Shown here: one piece after another, positions 48,501-59,669 of the stretch
How the letters are laid out: each line of letters begins with the position of its first letter
How positions within the stretch are numbered: position 1 is the first letter of the stretch
Source: Atriophallophorus winterbourni
Lineage: Eukaryota; Platyhelminthes; Trematoda; Plagiorchiida; Microphallidae
Direction of reading: 5' to 3'
DNA: 64,000 nt
NCBI GenBank assembly: GCA_013407085.1
Contig: JACCGJ010001783.1
Coordinates: 55,409 to 119,408, forward strand
The notes under the pieces: generated by a model
Told to the model about the DNA's origin: nothing
Seen by the model: the letters and a program-made list of their open reading frames with translations, nothing else
Database searches by the model: none
Translations under genes and position numbers: made by a program

Positions 48501-50388
48501 TAAAATCGGTCAATCCCAACAAGGCCATTCGCTCTTGGTATGGGATCTGCTGCATTCCATCAACTAGCTTCGGCGCTCGGTGGTAAAGTTTATCCTGCTA
48601 TTCAATGTCTTAATGCAGCCACGGTGCCCGAAATGGGATCATGTATTCTATCATTGGATGGATGTAAGTATTTAGGAGAGAACCGCCCAATTAATCTCCT
48701 CAGCATTCACAAGATACCGCTTGCCCTGTTGAATACTTTCTGGCAATGACTATTTGGTTTCAGGTTATTAGTAATACAGATACCATGGTACCTCGGGAAA
48801 CATTCGTACAGCGGATTTGAATACAACTAAAAGAAATGAGGCCTGTAAGATATGTTTGAAACCTTGTTCGGAGATTAGTACTACATGCCTGAATAAGTTT
48901 GCACAAGGTGAGTTCGGTGGTCTAAATAATAGCATCGACGAAGAAGGTGAAGCAGTGATACCGAAGCCTTTACAAGGACCATTGCTTCATATCATCTACC
49001 TCGCGTTGCTTTAGTGACAGAATTGTTGATTCAGTAAGATAACTGTGAATTACCGTTTGAACTTCGATTTTCATCTAGCGGGAAATTTTTTGTTTAAACT
49101 CCTTTGACCTAGCTTTTACACATCTTTCGTTAATATTACACTTCAATTGGCTCGACCGCTGGTCTGCAGATATAATGGTTGTACCGAATTGTTCAGAGGG
49201 AGTTTGATGGATTTTCTTGGATCGAGGAGCGTTTCAGAGGTGGTGTAAAGCTTCCGTGTAAGAAATATAGTTAACGTGTTTAAGGGCTATGTTTTGAACT
49301 GACCTCGGCGCTTCCTGACACGCATATGATTTGAAAGTCACTAGCGTTTCTTCAAACCATTTAACGTGCGTCTCTAGAGCGAACATACGTCTTTGCATAA
49401 TCGAATCAGAGTTAACAGCTCTTGTTAAATCACGATAATTTTACCCTGCATATATTACATATATAACAAATGTCTGGTAATTTGCAATTGATAATTAATA
49501 CCATTGATTCCGATCACCAAGTTTTTTCACAACTTGCGTAAACATTAATCGACTTGGGACAAAGTTTACACTTTTTATAAGCGCCGTCGCCCAATACATT
49601 AAAGGTCACGTTGGTCATCGTCACAATGTCGCGGGTGAGTCGATCGATACACTGCGGAACGCGGTCGTTTGTCGGTCGGTGCAAAAACTGGTGGATGCGA
49701 TTCAATGCGATCCAACGGACAATAAAAAGATAACATTTGAACGTAAAGCGTCGCTGCATCGCGAGATTTGATCTTATAGAGTTGAAACAACTGTCAGTAC
49801 ATTCGAGATGACGAGAGCTTTCTGATAGTCAATGACTGGTTGCGTTATTCTGGATTGCCAGCGATGTTTCGCATGTAGATATCACCGGGTTCAAACGGGA
49901 AACTTTTGATTTTCGAGGATTCACTTTTGTAGATCTTGAAATTTGTATGTTCCAAATAAGGTAGTTGACACCAGTTCAGTGATATATGAAACGTCTAAAT
50001 ATAACAAAAAGTACGAGTACTAAAGTCCAAAAGTGTGCGAGAACAAATTTGGGCGTCCACACTGTAATCCGTAGGCCATGCGAGTTTATGCCCTGTCCTT
50101 CCACATATTCACACAAAATTCAAACAAAAGTTTTATGTATTTAAATAATTAAAATGTTAAAACTCATACAAGACTTCTGAACAGTCAAATTACAACGAAA
50201 GACAACAAAGAATTATTTCTCATTGTCCACAGATAAACGTAATGTGGAGTCCCAAACAATTTTCCTACAAAGTGCATTAGCTCCTGAGGACTCGTTAGTT
50301 TTGGAATCGTTCAACACCAACACATACTCATCTTCTCAATCGGTCGATGTAACATCAACGACGTATCAATTTGAACGATCTCAATTTT
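48501..50388. other. Unassigned, several short open frames
   Basis: Frames at 48540-48749 and 48817-49014 (plus) and 49514-49790 (minus) have fairly protein-like composition, but no domain, splice chain or polyadenylation signal supports a gene. Confidence 0.35.
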
Positions 50389-50653
50389 AACAAAATATTC
50401 ATTTACATGCTTTTCCGTCTCAACACGACCGGTTTCGTGCTGTTTGCACTCATCAGGTAGGGACAGTAAGATCAGGATCCGCATGCGCTTGAAACAGTGG
50501 AGGAATGGTAAACAAGGAGCGCTTGTATGCCACTGTTGGATAAGACTGGTACGACCAACCTGTTCAATACATGTGTACAAACACATGTTTAATGGAGTTA
50601 AACCCATAACCATGAAACAAAATATTCAGCTGCATGCTTTTCCGTCTCAACTC
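50389..50653 (-). repeat. Hammerhead repeat family C: one full unit plus partial unit
   Basis: The 36-bp end of the repeat occurs twice, at 50389-50424 and 50616-50651 (33 of 36 identical), giving a unit of 227 bp. On the minus strand the upstream partial unit starts at or 2-3 nt after the predicted ribozyme cleavage point and runs into a full unit that ends with the ribozyme and a second 3' end. This is the arrangement expected if a ribozyme-trimmed multimeric RNA was copied into DNA. Confidence 0.75.
50421..50462 (-). ncRNA. Hammerhead ribozyme (family C), core intact
   Basis: On the minus strand: CUGAUGA at 50456-50450; stem II GUGC (50449-50446) with GCAC (50440-50437), loop AAACA; GAAA at 50436-50433; palindromic stem III CCGG (50432-50429) within ACCGGU; UC at 50428-50427; cleavage expected before 50426. 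Stem I is weak here: CCCUAC (50462-50457) faces GUGUUG (50426-50421), about three pairs. Confidence 0.85.
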
Positions 50654-50904
50654 TATTTTAGTTTTCGGAAAGCACAGTTGCTGTTTTTCATCATCACTCG
50701 TGAAAAAACACGAAAGCTTGCAGAACGTTTCAAATTTGTCTCATTTTCGAAACAATTTATTAATTCCTTTTTCAGTGTACAGAATAAAATTATTAACCAA
50801 TAAAAGTATTAATTAGAATGATTACTATATTCACGATTACTATATTCACGACTCAAAAATTTATGGTCACAAAAATCACGTAGCTTCAAAATGACCCCAT
50901 CAAT

Positions 50905-51840
50905 GTTAATCAAAGTAATTCAAAGTTTTAATGGTTCAAAAAGCAAATACTTTACAATAACCATAGCTTAATACTATAGGGAACGCAGAAAAACAACACA
51001 TTTTTTATCAATATGGAAAGTCACCTTCTGTATTCAGGTGCGAGGTTGGTTGTTAAGTTCAGCCTTGAACATGTTCAGGCTGGATGCACAAATATGTGGG
51101 GGCAGAGAGTTCAATATAAAACAAACTCGGACAGCAACGAAGAACCTTCGACAATTTGATCTGGAATGTAGAATAGTTAACTTGTAGCCATGCGATCTGC
51201 TACCACGTGTTTCTTGCCGATGAAACAGGTGTTCAAGTTGGTGATCCAATGTGTGCAGAATGTTGAACAGCAGGATCAAGTCACCCTTGAGACGAAGATA
51301 CGAAAAGTCAAACAGGTTCACAGTTGCAATCCTCTCATCGTTTGGCCTGTTGTATAGTTCAGCCACATGTTTTACTGTGGTATACGCGTTGCAGCAAGGT
51401 CATGTCCTTTTGTAACCATGGAGACCATGCTTGAACAGCGCATTCCATTGTTGGCCTGATATAGGTGTTAATTATCGGTGAGAGTATCTGCTTTTTGAAA
51501 CTACCGAAGATCCTTCTGAGCAGTGCTAAGGTTTGGCAGTACTTTTTGTATACCACAGAACACTGCCATGAAGACTTCAAGTTACTGCTAATCCACGCAC
51601 CCAGGTCTTTCTCTTCCGTAACCCATGAAAGTTGCTGAGATCCCAGAGAGTATGTGAATTCGAATGATTTACCGACGTTTAAAATTTTACATTTTCGGAT
51701 GTTGAATGGTGGGCAGTTTTGTAAGGACCACGTATGAAGTGCATACAGATGTATTTGTATAATTTGACAAACTTCTACGGTGCGCACGCTATTACAGACT
51801 TCAATGTCATCCGCAAATAAAATGATTTTACGTGCAGCAA
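50905..51840 (-). mobile_element. CR1-like LINE, 3' half (6157 family)
   Basis: Minus strand: FADD motif C at about 51811-51822 (ILFADDIEV), then NVGKSFEFTYSLGSQQLSWV, the YIRPTMECAVQAWSPW thumb block at 51440-51480, a frameshift, and the RLKGDLILLFNIL end. The tail CAAAGTAATTCAAAG lies at 50910-50925. It is truncated exactly at motif C, where a Penelope-like fragment begins. Confidence 0.8.
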
Positions 51841-51844
51841 CACA

Positions 51845-52260
51845 TTACAACACAACGGAACTAAGAAGACAAGAATAAGAATACCTGTTCAAAGTGTTCC
51901 AGAAGAATGGATATCCAAGCAGTTTCGTACTACGCAACAAGTTCAACCGTACCCCACATGGAAATGATGACGAAAACAGATTTAGACGTGCAGAATATAT
52001 CAGAAATCGAAGCGTGGCACTCAACAACGACATCAATCAACCAGCATCTTCAATTGGCTACAACCCTTGTACCAATGAAAACTCGATGGACAAGAATGAA
52101 TTCTACCAACCAACGGGAGTGATGGCGAACGGACCTTATAAAAACCAATGAATACCAATTTTAAGTCACTTCAAAAGAAGTTCTGATAATGATGTCATCT
52201 AGTTTGATGACGAAACGTCCAACATAAACTATACTTTTCCCGTCAGGAGCAACTTTTCCA
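51845..52260 (+). mobile_element. Penelope-like element, 3' fragment
   Basis: The plus strand reads EYLFKVFQKNGYPSSFVLRN (about 51875-51937), the NGYP block that ends Penelope-type reverse transcriptases, followed by a low-complexity linker. After a stop it ends with a GAUGACGAAACGUC block like that in hammerheads of Penelope-like elements. No GIY-YIG endonuclease can be recognised. Only about 400 bp remain. Confidence 0.6.
52191..52221 (+). ncRNA. Degenerate hammerhead-like core in Penelope-like remnant
   Basis: Hairpin GUCAUC (52194-52199), loop UAGUUU, GAUGAC (52206-52211), directly followed by GAAAC and GUC (52212-52219), as in a hammerhead's 3' half. The CUGAUGA box appears as CUGAU-AAU-GA (52183-52192), with three extra bases. 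Probably inactive. Confidence 0.4.
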
Positions 52261-52418
52261 CAAATCAGTGGCAGGTTGCAAAGATCATAGTAAAGATTCG
52301 TTCATGAAAAATGAATAAAACATAATTATGCAATGTCAAGTATGGTCCAGTTGTATAATTACCATTAATCAATACGCAGTTGTCGTTAAATCATAATGGA
52401 ACAAATTGGTGTCCAAAT

Positions 52419-54570
52419 TTAGAATTTAAGTTTCGACGCTGGAGGCGATGACAAAAGTTTTGGGGAGGGCATTCCAAAGGAAACAACACATGCAGAATAA
52501 AAATATCGGCGACAGCTTATACCGGAATGGAAAATTTGTAGTGTTTCTGAGTGGCTGAGTGTATGTTGTGACTCATGGTTTGCGAATAATTGTTTTAAAG
52601 GATGATATGGGGTAGTTAATATTTTGTATGTTAGTATCATATCACTCTGAATGCCCATTTTAAGGAGAGTTTGGAGTCTCAGTTTATGCAACCGTTCCTC
52701 GTACGTTAATTTCCGGAAACCACTTACGAGTTTGGTTGAACGATGGTATATTTTATCAATCAAAAGTATATCCTTGGTCAACCACGGAGTCCAAGCTTGC
52801 GATGCATGCTCCATGGTTGGAATTAAGTAAGCCTTCATGATGGTTGGCAATGTTCAAGGTGATACTATTCAGAAAATCCGTCACAGCATACCTAGAAGCT
52901 TGGAAGCACGTTTGTAGATGACCTCATAATGCAGGCTGTAATTTAGGCTGTCGCATGACCAGACTCCAAGATTCTTTAACGATTGGGTCCGGCTCAAAAT
53001 CTTTGGCCCAAAGTGATATTGGTACTGGAATGGCTTATCAATTTGGAACACCTTGCATTTTTAGAAATTGAATGGCAGCTTACTCCGTACCGACCATTTA
53101 TCGAGAGCAGCTTTAGCAGCTGTACACAGTCCGCAATTGATTTATCCGCGTCCAAAGTTTAATATCATCAGTAAAGAGAGTCACTTTGCATGAGAGCGGC
53201 TCTGGTAGGTCGCTGATGTAAACCAAGAAACGTACTGGCCCGAAGACGTAACCTTGCAGTAGATCATTAGAGGGATCAATAACCCGTGATTGAACCCTGT
53301 AGAGTCAATCGATTGCCTTGCGCCCAGTGAGGCAACCTTCAAGCCATACGCGTAGCTGTCCGCGGTCACCCATCTGCTTCAGCTTTTGTATTAGTCGAAA
53401 GTGATCAACTCGGCCAAAAGCTTTAGACATATCCAGATTGTAAGCGTGGATGCGAGCTCCTTCGTCAACCACTTGGGTCCAGTCGTTTAACACCCTCAAC
53501 AAGTTTGTCAAGCATGAGCGAGATTTACGAAAACCATGTTGCGCTACAGATATTTGTTGATTCCAAGTGATAACATATTTTTCAGTCACTATACGCTCTA
53601 GAACTTTGGATATCACATGATTAAGGTGGCAGGACGGTAGTTTGCAGGATCTCACCCTACCACCCTTGTAGATAGGCGAAATTAATCCTGTCTTCTACTC
53701 TGTTGGCACCACTCCTTCGGTTAGACTATGTTTAAACAATTCACTTGATGGTTTAAACAGCTCCTGTTCACAGGATTTCAGTAAGTCGGTGTGATTCCGT
53801 CCGCTCCAGTGGATTTCCTGGGGTACATTCGACACAAATGTTGCTGTATAATTGCTAAATTGATCTCGATCTCAGTCAGCTGTTGCATCACAGTTATTGG
53901 CGGTAATTCTACATTCGATCTAATCGTTAACAGACTAAATACTTTGGCGTAAAATTAAGCGAGAGCATCAGCTGTATCCTTTGTTGAGACTGTTAACCCA
54001 TCCTCAGTAAGCACAGGAAACACCCCTGGTTTCACGCTCGATCGAGCATTGACAATCCGATATATAGCAATTTAGGATTTCCTTCTATTTTCAAAGATAG
54101 AATGCGATGATAATTTTGCTCGTCTTCCTTGATTAAAGCGTCCATTTTGTTTCGAATTCCGCACAATTGTTGCCAGGAAGCATCAGCGATGGTATTTCTG
54201 TGTTGTACCCAAGCAGAGTTCCTTTGCCCGATCCATTTTTCGTGCGAATACGAATCTTTAAGCAAAAGTAGCTTGCCCGTCGTTCATCAACAATCGCGAA
54301 CTTTAATATATGTCTGACTGAATTCTTTCTGTGAGTGCTGTGCAATGTTTTGGTGTTGTAATAAACGTAAACTCGCGTGGCCGATTCATCTGAATAGTTT
54401 TGCGGACTCACATACTCGTCTAGCGCTGCATACATATTCGAAGCCTAACACAAGATAATCACTCCGACCGAGGGGAGGAATGTAGTGAAAACCCTCAACT
54501 GCCGTAGTCTCGGAAGTAAGGTTTAAATCCAAAAAGGAAGGCAACTCCATGGTGTCCAAGCTTGTACTCT
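52419..54570 (-). mobile_element. LINE B: endonuclease end to reverse transcriptase end, decayed
   Basis: Minus-strand order: end of the endonuclease (YIPPLGRSDYLVL, near 54450-54490), the linker with RNSAWVQHRNT and IKEDEQNYHR (54032-54265), reverse transcriptase start (SKVLERIV, QHGFRKSRSCLTNLL), motif A YNLDMSKAFGRVDH (53405-53450), broken palm frames, and thumb/end (HASQAWTPWL, then YEERLHKLRLQTL) at 52419-52850. Stops and frameshifts inactivate it. Motif C is not readable. Confidence 0.8.
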
Positions 54571-56060
54571 CTAATCCGCAACTGGATGGATGTATGTATT
54601 GAGTATCTTTGACAATGAGTGCGGTGGGAAACGTCCGAAAATTCGTCTGAGTAAGCAGAGTATGCTGCATGAACGCTTATAGATAGCTTCGCACTGCAGG
54701 CTGTTTTTAGAATTTCCGCACACCCATATATCTATATCTTTCCGTGATATATTCCACTCAAGCGTGTGACTGCCAAGTATGTATGAGAAATAGAAGGGTT
54801 TCCAAATTGGCAACTTTTTGCACTTGTGGAAGTTGAAGGGAAGCTCGTTTTGAACTGACCACTGGCGCAGATTATTTAAGTATGCTTGTAAAACTAGGCA
54901 ATTCTCAACAGAGTTGACGTTCGTCCAAATTTTTAAATCGTCGGAGAAAAGAACAAGTTTACATCGCACCAGTTTCGGTAGATCAAGATTAAATAGATCA
55001 CATAGTCGGCCGCAAAGCTCCAGCTCACATGACATCAGAATAACCGGCTTTATTCCGTCTTACCGCCTGAATTTATTAACGTTTATCCAGCTAAGATGCT
55101 TTCGCACAACCGTAGGATTCAAATCGAAATCACTTAAGCTTTCCATCTCTATTGAACGTGACAAAAGTGTTGGCAGGGACACATATTTTGCACAAAAGAC
55201 TTGCGCATAAAATGTGGCTAGAACGTCAGTTGTATCAATGACATTATCTGTCAATCGTCTGCTGTCTGAATAGGAAAATCTTTCTGCTTAAACTTAGTCA
55301 AGTTGTGTATCATAGGATGTCGTTCCATCTGGTCTATCAGCATCCAATGGTGATATTACATGTCTTCACGAATTAAGGACGCCACCTTGTTTCAAACATT
55401 TGGATAGTGTTCCCAGGATAAGGCTGTTCGAGTGATCCTGTGTATAGCCCAAGCCAAATTTCACATTGCTTTCCACTTTCGAGTGCGGCTACGGAGTTTG
55501 AAACATAATGTTATAGCTTTTCTTTCCGGCTGAGGTTTGTCTATTTTCATACCGATATATCTTAAAAGGCCGGAACAGTGAGTTTTTATATTCGTAAGAT
55601 CGAGATGATGAGTTTGACGTCATTAGATGCCCTCCTGGCGCTGCACACGAATTTGAAGAACGAGTTGACCACTTAGCCCCAGAGGACTATGATACGGCAT
55701 AGACTCGACTGGTGTACTTTTTGATGCGAGAATCAAATCCAGCATTGAAGAATCGTCGGGGCCTCTCTGTCTTGTGAAGGAATTTACGTGTATGTAAAAC
55801 GGAATGAGATTAATCCTCTCGCGGAATTTTCAATTAAATGATTACTGTGGGTGCAATCTTTCGGTGTAAAGCTGTGGAAGGTTAATATCACCCATTCTGA
55901 ATAATTGGGTTCCACTCAGATTTTCAGCGTTACGTGTCATTTCTAGCAACATTTCGTTGCCGGCACAAGATGAGGTGGTTAAGCGGTAAATTACACCAAG
56001 GATGCATTTCTCTATCGATTCAAGGTGCAAGCTACGCCACACGGTATCTTCCGTATGCAT
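54571..56060 (-). mobile_element. LINE A with internal in-frame deletion
   Basis: Minus strand: endonuclease piece with GVIYRL and MGDINLP at 55842-56060, a reverse transcriptase start (YAQVFCAKYVSLPTLLSRS) at 55060-55254, then a frame that joins the start of the domain (CDLFN, about 54995) directly to the sequence before motif C (LVRCKLVLFSDDLK, about 54930-54980), and the thumb to about 54590. Motifs A and B are thus missing without breaking the frame. Confidence 0.75.
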
Positions 56061-56298
56061 ATCTTAAATAAAATTTATATGCTTTTGGGCTTACAAATCA
56101 TGCCAAAAAAGCGTGTTGAATCAAATTGAGAGATAAAGATATATGATGATGATCATACGACAAATCTATTTAGCGTTGATATATAAAAATAAAGCAAGCT
56201 CGGGCAAGACAATCTGAGCAACAATTATCCCCGCAGATATAAATCTTCTTCGACGAAATTGTCGAAATGAAAACTAGAATTTAACGTACTCCTCATTG

Positions 56299-56887
56299 AA
56301 ATAAATTTGAATGCAATCAGTTAGAGCAGTTTAAGGGGTAGCGTTTCACTTCTGACATAGAAGCTTGGTTAGAACAAGGGTGATAGTCCGAACAGAGAAC
56401 GTCATTAAACACCATTCCAACAACCACCTTTAATTGGTTGTCTCACCAAACAGCCTATTGAAATCCTAGGCGTGTGATCTCGTGTGGAAAATAATAAGTT
56501 CGATCAGCCAATTTACCCAGCACACCGTGAAATCGGTCAAGGTCAAACGACACTGTGGTTCACACGTGCACTTTTAAAGGTGTGACAAAGTCGCATGAGG
56601 CTATTCAATCGGCTAGAACTTGACCGTGTTCAGTTGTATTAGATTGATGTGGATCTACAGTAGTAGGCAAATCGACAACCGATCCTAGTCATTCACACAA
56701 GACGTGACACACTGTCGGCGTACTATTGGCTGTTTAGCGGTAAGGTCAAATAAGTGGTGGGGGTTTGACTACTACTTAATCATGTTTCCTGTCCTGATTA
56801 TCACCCTTGGTCTGACGAACCTCCTAGGTCAGAAGTGAAACGTTACCAAAAAACTGCTCTAACCGATTGCACTCAAATTTCTTTGTA
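56299..56887. repeat. Fold-back element, about 590 bp
   Basis: The left end (AAATAAATTTGAATGCAATC at about 56299-56318, then TTAGAGCAG and CACTTCTGACATAGAAGCTT) is repeated inverted at the right end (about 56792-56887). Similarity between arms continues inward past AACAGCC, for about 180 nt clearly and perhaps 260 nt. The arms contain a tRNA-like pattern (TTAGAGCAG, a short CTTCT/AGAAG stem, a GGTTAGAAC box-B-like block). No coding region. Confidence 0.7.
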
Positions 56888-57051
56888 TTATGAATACACG
56901 ATCAGGTCCCAAACATATTCCAATCGATTGCTATTCAAGGTAATTCAAGGTTTTTAATGGTCTAAGAAGCAGAAAAATTAGCAACAACCATATGATGGTA
57001 AAATTGAAATGTAAGCGTATAAAACAAGATAAGGAATTAGATTAAACAGTA

Positions 57052-57089
57052 ATATTCACTTGCATGCTTTTCCGTCACACACACCCCAC
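57052..57089 (-). repeat. Family C fragment starting at the ribozyme cleavage site
   Basis: Read on the minus strand it starts GTGGGGTG, exactly the bases expected just after hammerhead cleavage, and runs to the 3' end (GAATATT). It is flanked by GATTAAACAGTA at 57040-57051 and 57099-57110, consistent with a target-site duplication; a 9-nt extra GATTAAACA lies beside it. Confidence 0.65.
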
Positions 57090-57254
57090 GATTAAACAGA
57101 TTAAACAGTATTTAAGTGTTCGGGAAACGAATTATTCAATAAAACTTCGTCTAGTTCGTTTTAAAGTCATGCAAGCTAGTGGAGTGAGCAACGGTAGAAG
57201 GTAAACTGTTCCAAGTAAACAGACACGGGCAGAATAAAAATACCTGCCGTCTAT

Positions 57255-57270
57255 TCAGAAGAACAAGAAG

Positions 57271-57301
<31 letters not shown>
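57255..57301. repeat. AGA triplet microsatellite
   Basis: About 15 AGA/GAA triplets with one change near the start. It interrupts the LINE sequence. Confidence 0.95.
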
Positions 57302-57350
57302 TCAGGCGGGAATGCGGTACCACTAAAACATATTCACATATGGAGATTTC

Positions 57351-58405
57351 AGCCCCGTCTAACTTGTTAACAGCATGTCTTTCAGCTTTAGTGATTTCAA
57401 ATGCATCCGCGTGCAAACGTTCAACGTAATGCTTAATGCTACGCCGTAGTCCATCTACATTGTCAAAGTTCGCATTGTGACGAGTTTACAACACATGTTC
57501 AGCTAATTATAAGTTCTTGACTCATTCCTGAAACACCCTCTCACCCTGTGGACGTTTCTTTATGCGCTTTTTATGCCGTTCAATCCTGACAAAACGTCCG
57601 ATGTACACACCGGCGCAATTTCACACTTGGTTCTACAAACAAAATTAACAGACCTGTCTCAAGTTAACTTTTTCTTTAAGTGCACGAAGGTCGAGCGTGG
57701 TTCTATCCGTCTAATGTTACCCGTATTAATGCTGCGTTTAAAATTCTACTTAACGCTTCAGATACATGCAATATACATACTGTTGCTTGTCATTTTTCTT
57801 CAACTATAATTTAACTTTGTACAACTCTATTAATTGTGTTTATGGAGCCATGTGTACAGTTGTAGCATTGTATACATCCGACAGACTACCGACTAAACAA
57901 ATTGAAGGATTGAAGAGCATAGGATGAGCGGGCTTATCAGGCATTAATCGGGACTAAACATTACGTAAACATGTGTTGTACACTGGCTAATGTGTGGACT
58001 ACATAAACCCAATTTGACAGTGGTTTCAAAGTTAAACCTTGACTAGCACTTTACCAATGCTTCAAGAATCACCATCTAAAGAAACCAAACCTGAAACCAG
58101 GAGTGCAGTGTAAGTGCTGGAGATCAATGTAACAGTCGATGCATTTCTAGTGGCGAGCGTCTCACGGATTGATGTCTGGTTGTTCTGATGAAGTTTAACA
58201 GGTGGGTTCAAATGTTTGCCTCGTTCAAACTCTTCACACTGAAATCCAAGCTTGGTCGCGGCGAAAGAGTAACAAGACGAACAAACCCCAAAATTCATGG
58301 AAAATTATGCATAAAAAGAGCGTAAAATCGACTCCACAATGGAAATTAATCATACAAGTCATAACACTGATGATTTGAGGCAGCTCAACCTTAGTTGAAA
58401 GGGTA
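57351..58405. other. Unassigned sequence
   Basis: Open frames at 57573-57809 (plus) and 58062-58298 (minus) show no recognisable domain, splice chain or tail signal. Confidence 0.35.
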
Positions 58406-59340
58406 TTGGTTGCGAGTGTGATAATTTGGTTGTCTGCAAATGCAGGGAAAGTTCAGGCTCCATTTGGTTGCCAATGTGATGACGAACCAGATCTTAGACA
58501 AAAGATTACTCGTGTAATTCTGATGTTTCTGCAGCGACCGAGGTATGTGTGCGTCCGAAACGTGTCAGGTCTGTTAAAGACTATATGGCATTATAACGGG
58601 ATCTGTGCACCTTATTTCGTTGGTCACAGTCAAATGAGTTACCATTTAACATTGCGAAACGTAAAATGCTGCGGCTTGAAAAATCTCTGCAACACACGTA
58701 TCAGCAAGATCTCGTCTGGACTACTGCAGAAAAAGATCTCGGTGTATGGATGCCGTTAAAACTTAAGCCTGGACATCATTGCCGGACACTGTACAATCAA
58801 GCCTGCCGTATCTTGAGTCTTCTAAAAGGATATTCAGCATTTTCACGATAGAAACTTTACCCCCTTTAATTAATACGTATGTACGTCCTGCTATGGAATA
58901 TTCCATCCAAGCCTGGGCACCATGGCTGAGGAAGGATATCGAACTACTTGGCATGGATTTATCATCGTGCAACAAAGTTGGTGGCCCGTTACAAAAATTT
59001 GCCTTTCAAAGAGCGAATGTTAAAACTATATCTACATGATTTTACCCAACGACGGATACGGAGTGACCTGTTGGCATTCAAAATCTTGCATACTGAGAAC
59101 CATCCCCTTAAACACTTGCTAAAGCCCAATGGCCTTACTCGAACATGAAAACATTCAAAGGCTTTAAGCATTCTGAACTCTCGATTGAATATTCGTCGAA
59201 AGTTTTTCTCGGTAAGAATTTGTTTCATTTGGAACTTTTTGCCTGAATAAATTACACGCTCGGAATCTGTTGCAGTTTTCGCTTCCAAACTGGATGAGTA
59301 TATGACGAACCATTCAGTATGTGACTGTCCCTATTGATTT
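58406..59340 (+). mobile_element. CR1-like LINE 3' half, decayed
   Basis: Shifted plus-strand frames read LVWTTAEKDLGVWMPLKLKP (58700-58770), INTYVRPAMEYSIQAWAPWL (58866-58925), IYHRATKLVARYKNL and RIRSDLLAFKILHTENHPL (58955-59115). No palm motif C with DD is left. It ends shortly before the polyadenylation signal of the next, opposite gene. Confidence 0.75.
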
Positions 59341-59599
59341 TTGAGAGATTTTGTAATTTTACTCCATATACTTGTCATCCTATGGTTATTATTAAGCTCA
59401 CTGCTTTTTCTACCATAAAACATTTTGAGTTCTGAGTTGCATTTCTAAACAGACGCTTTCCGACAAGTTTACCTCTTGCTGAAAATTTGTTCAAACAAAC
59501 AAAGCTATTTTCTTCTGTCAAAAGGGGTATACGATGCTTGGATTTTACATTAACATCGGAGCTGAAAAACACATGAATGAGTCTCACGCCGTTCGTCCT

Positions 59600-59605
59600 T
59601 TTATT
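59600..59605 (-). terminator. Polyadenylation signal of the SxIP gene
   Basis: TTTATT on the plus strand, i.e. AATAAA on the minus strand, about 65 nt after the stop of the minus-strand gene. Confidence 0.65.
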
Positions 59606-59669
59606 ACAAAACGGCCTTGAACACGGATGGCGAATATCCATCACACACGCAACAACATAGCTAAACAGT

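Larger units (their letters stand above)
56934..57350 (-). mobile_element. LINE 3' untranslated end with insertions
   Basis: Shares the 3' region of 40985-41650 (for example AAAACAAGATAAG and GTGGAGTGAGCAACGGTAGA) and the tail AAGGTAATTCAAGG. It holds an inserted family C fragment (57052-57089) and an AGA microsatellite. Confidence 0.7.

Noticed and set aside
49514..49790. Minus-strand protein-like frames that might come from a foreign source
   Set aside because: Composition alone is not evidence; two overlapping frames compete and no family was recognised.
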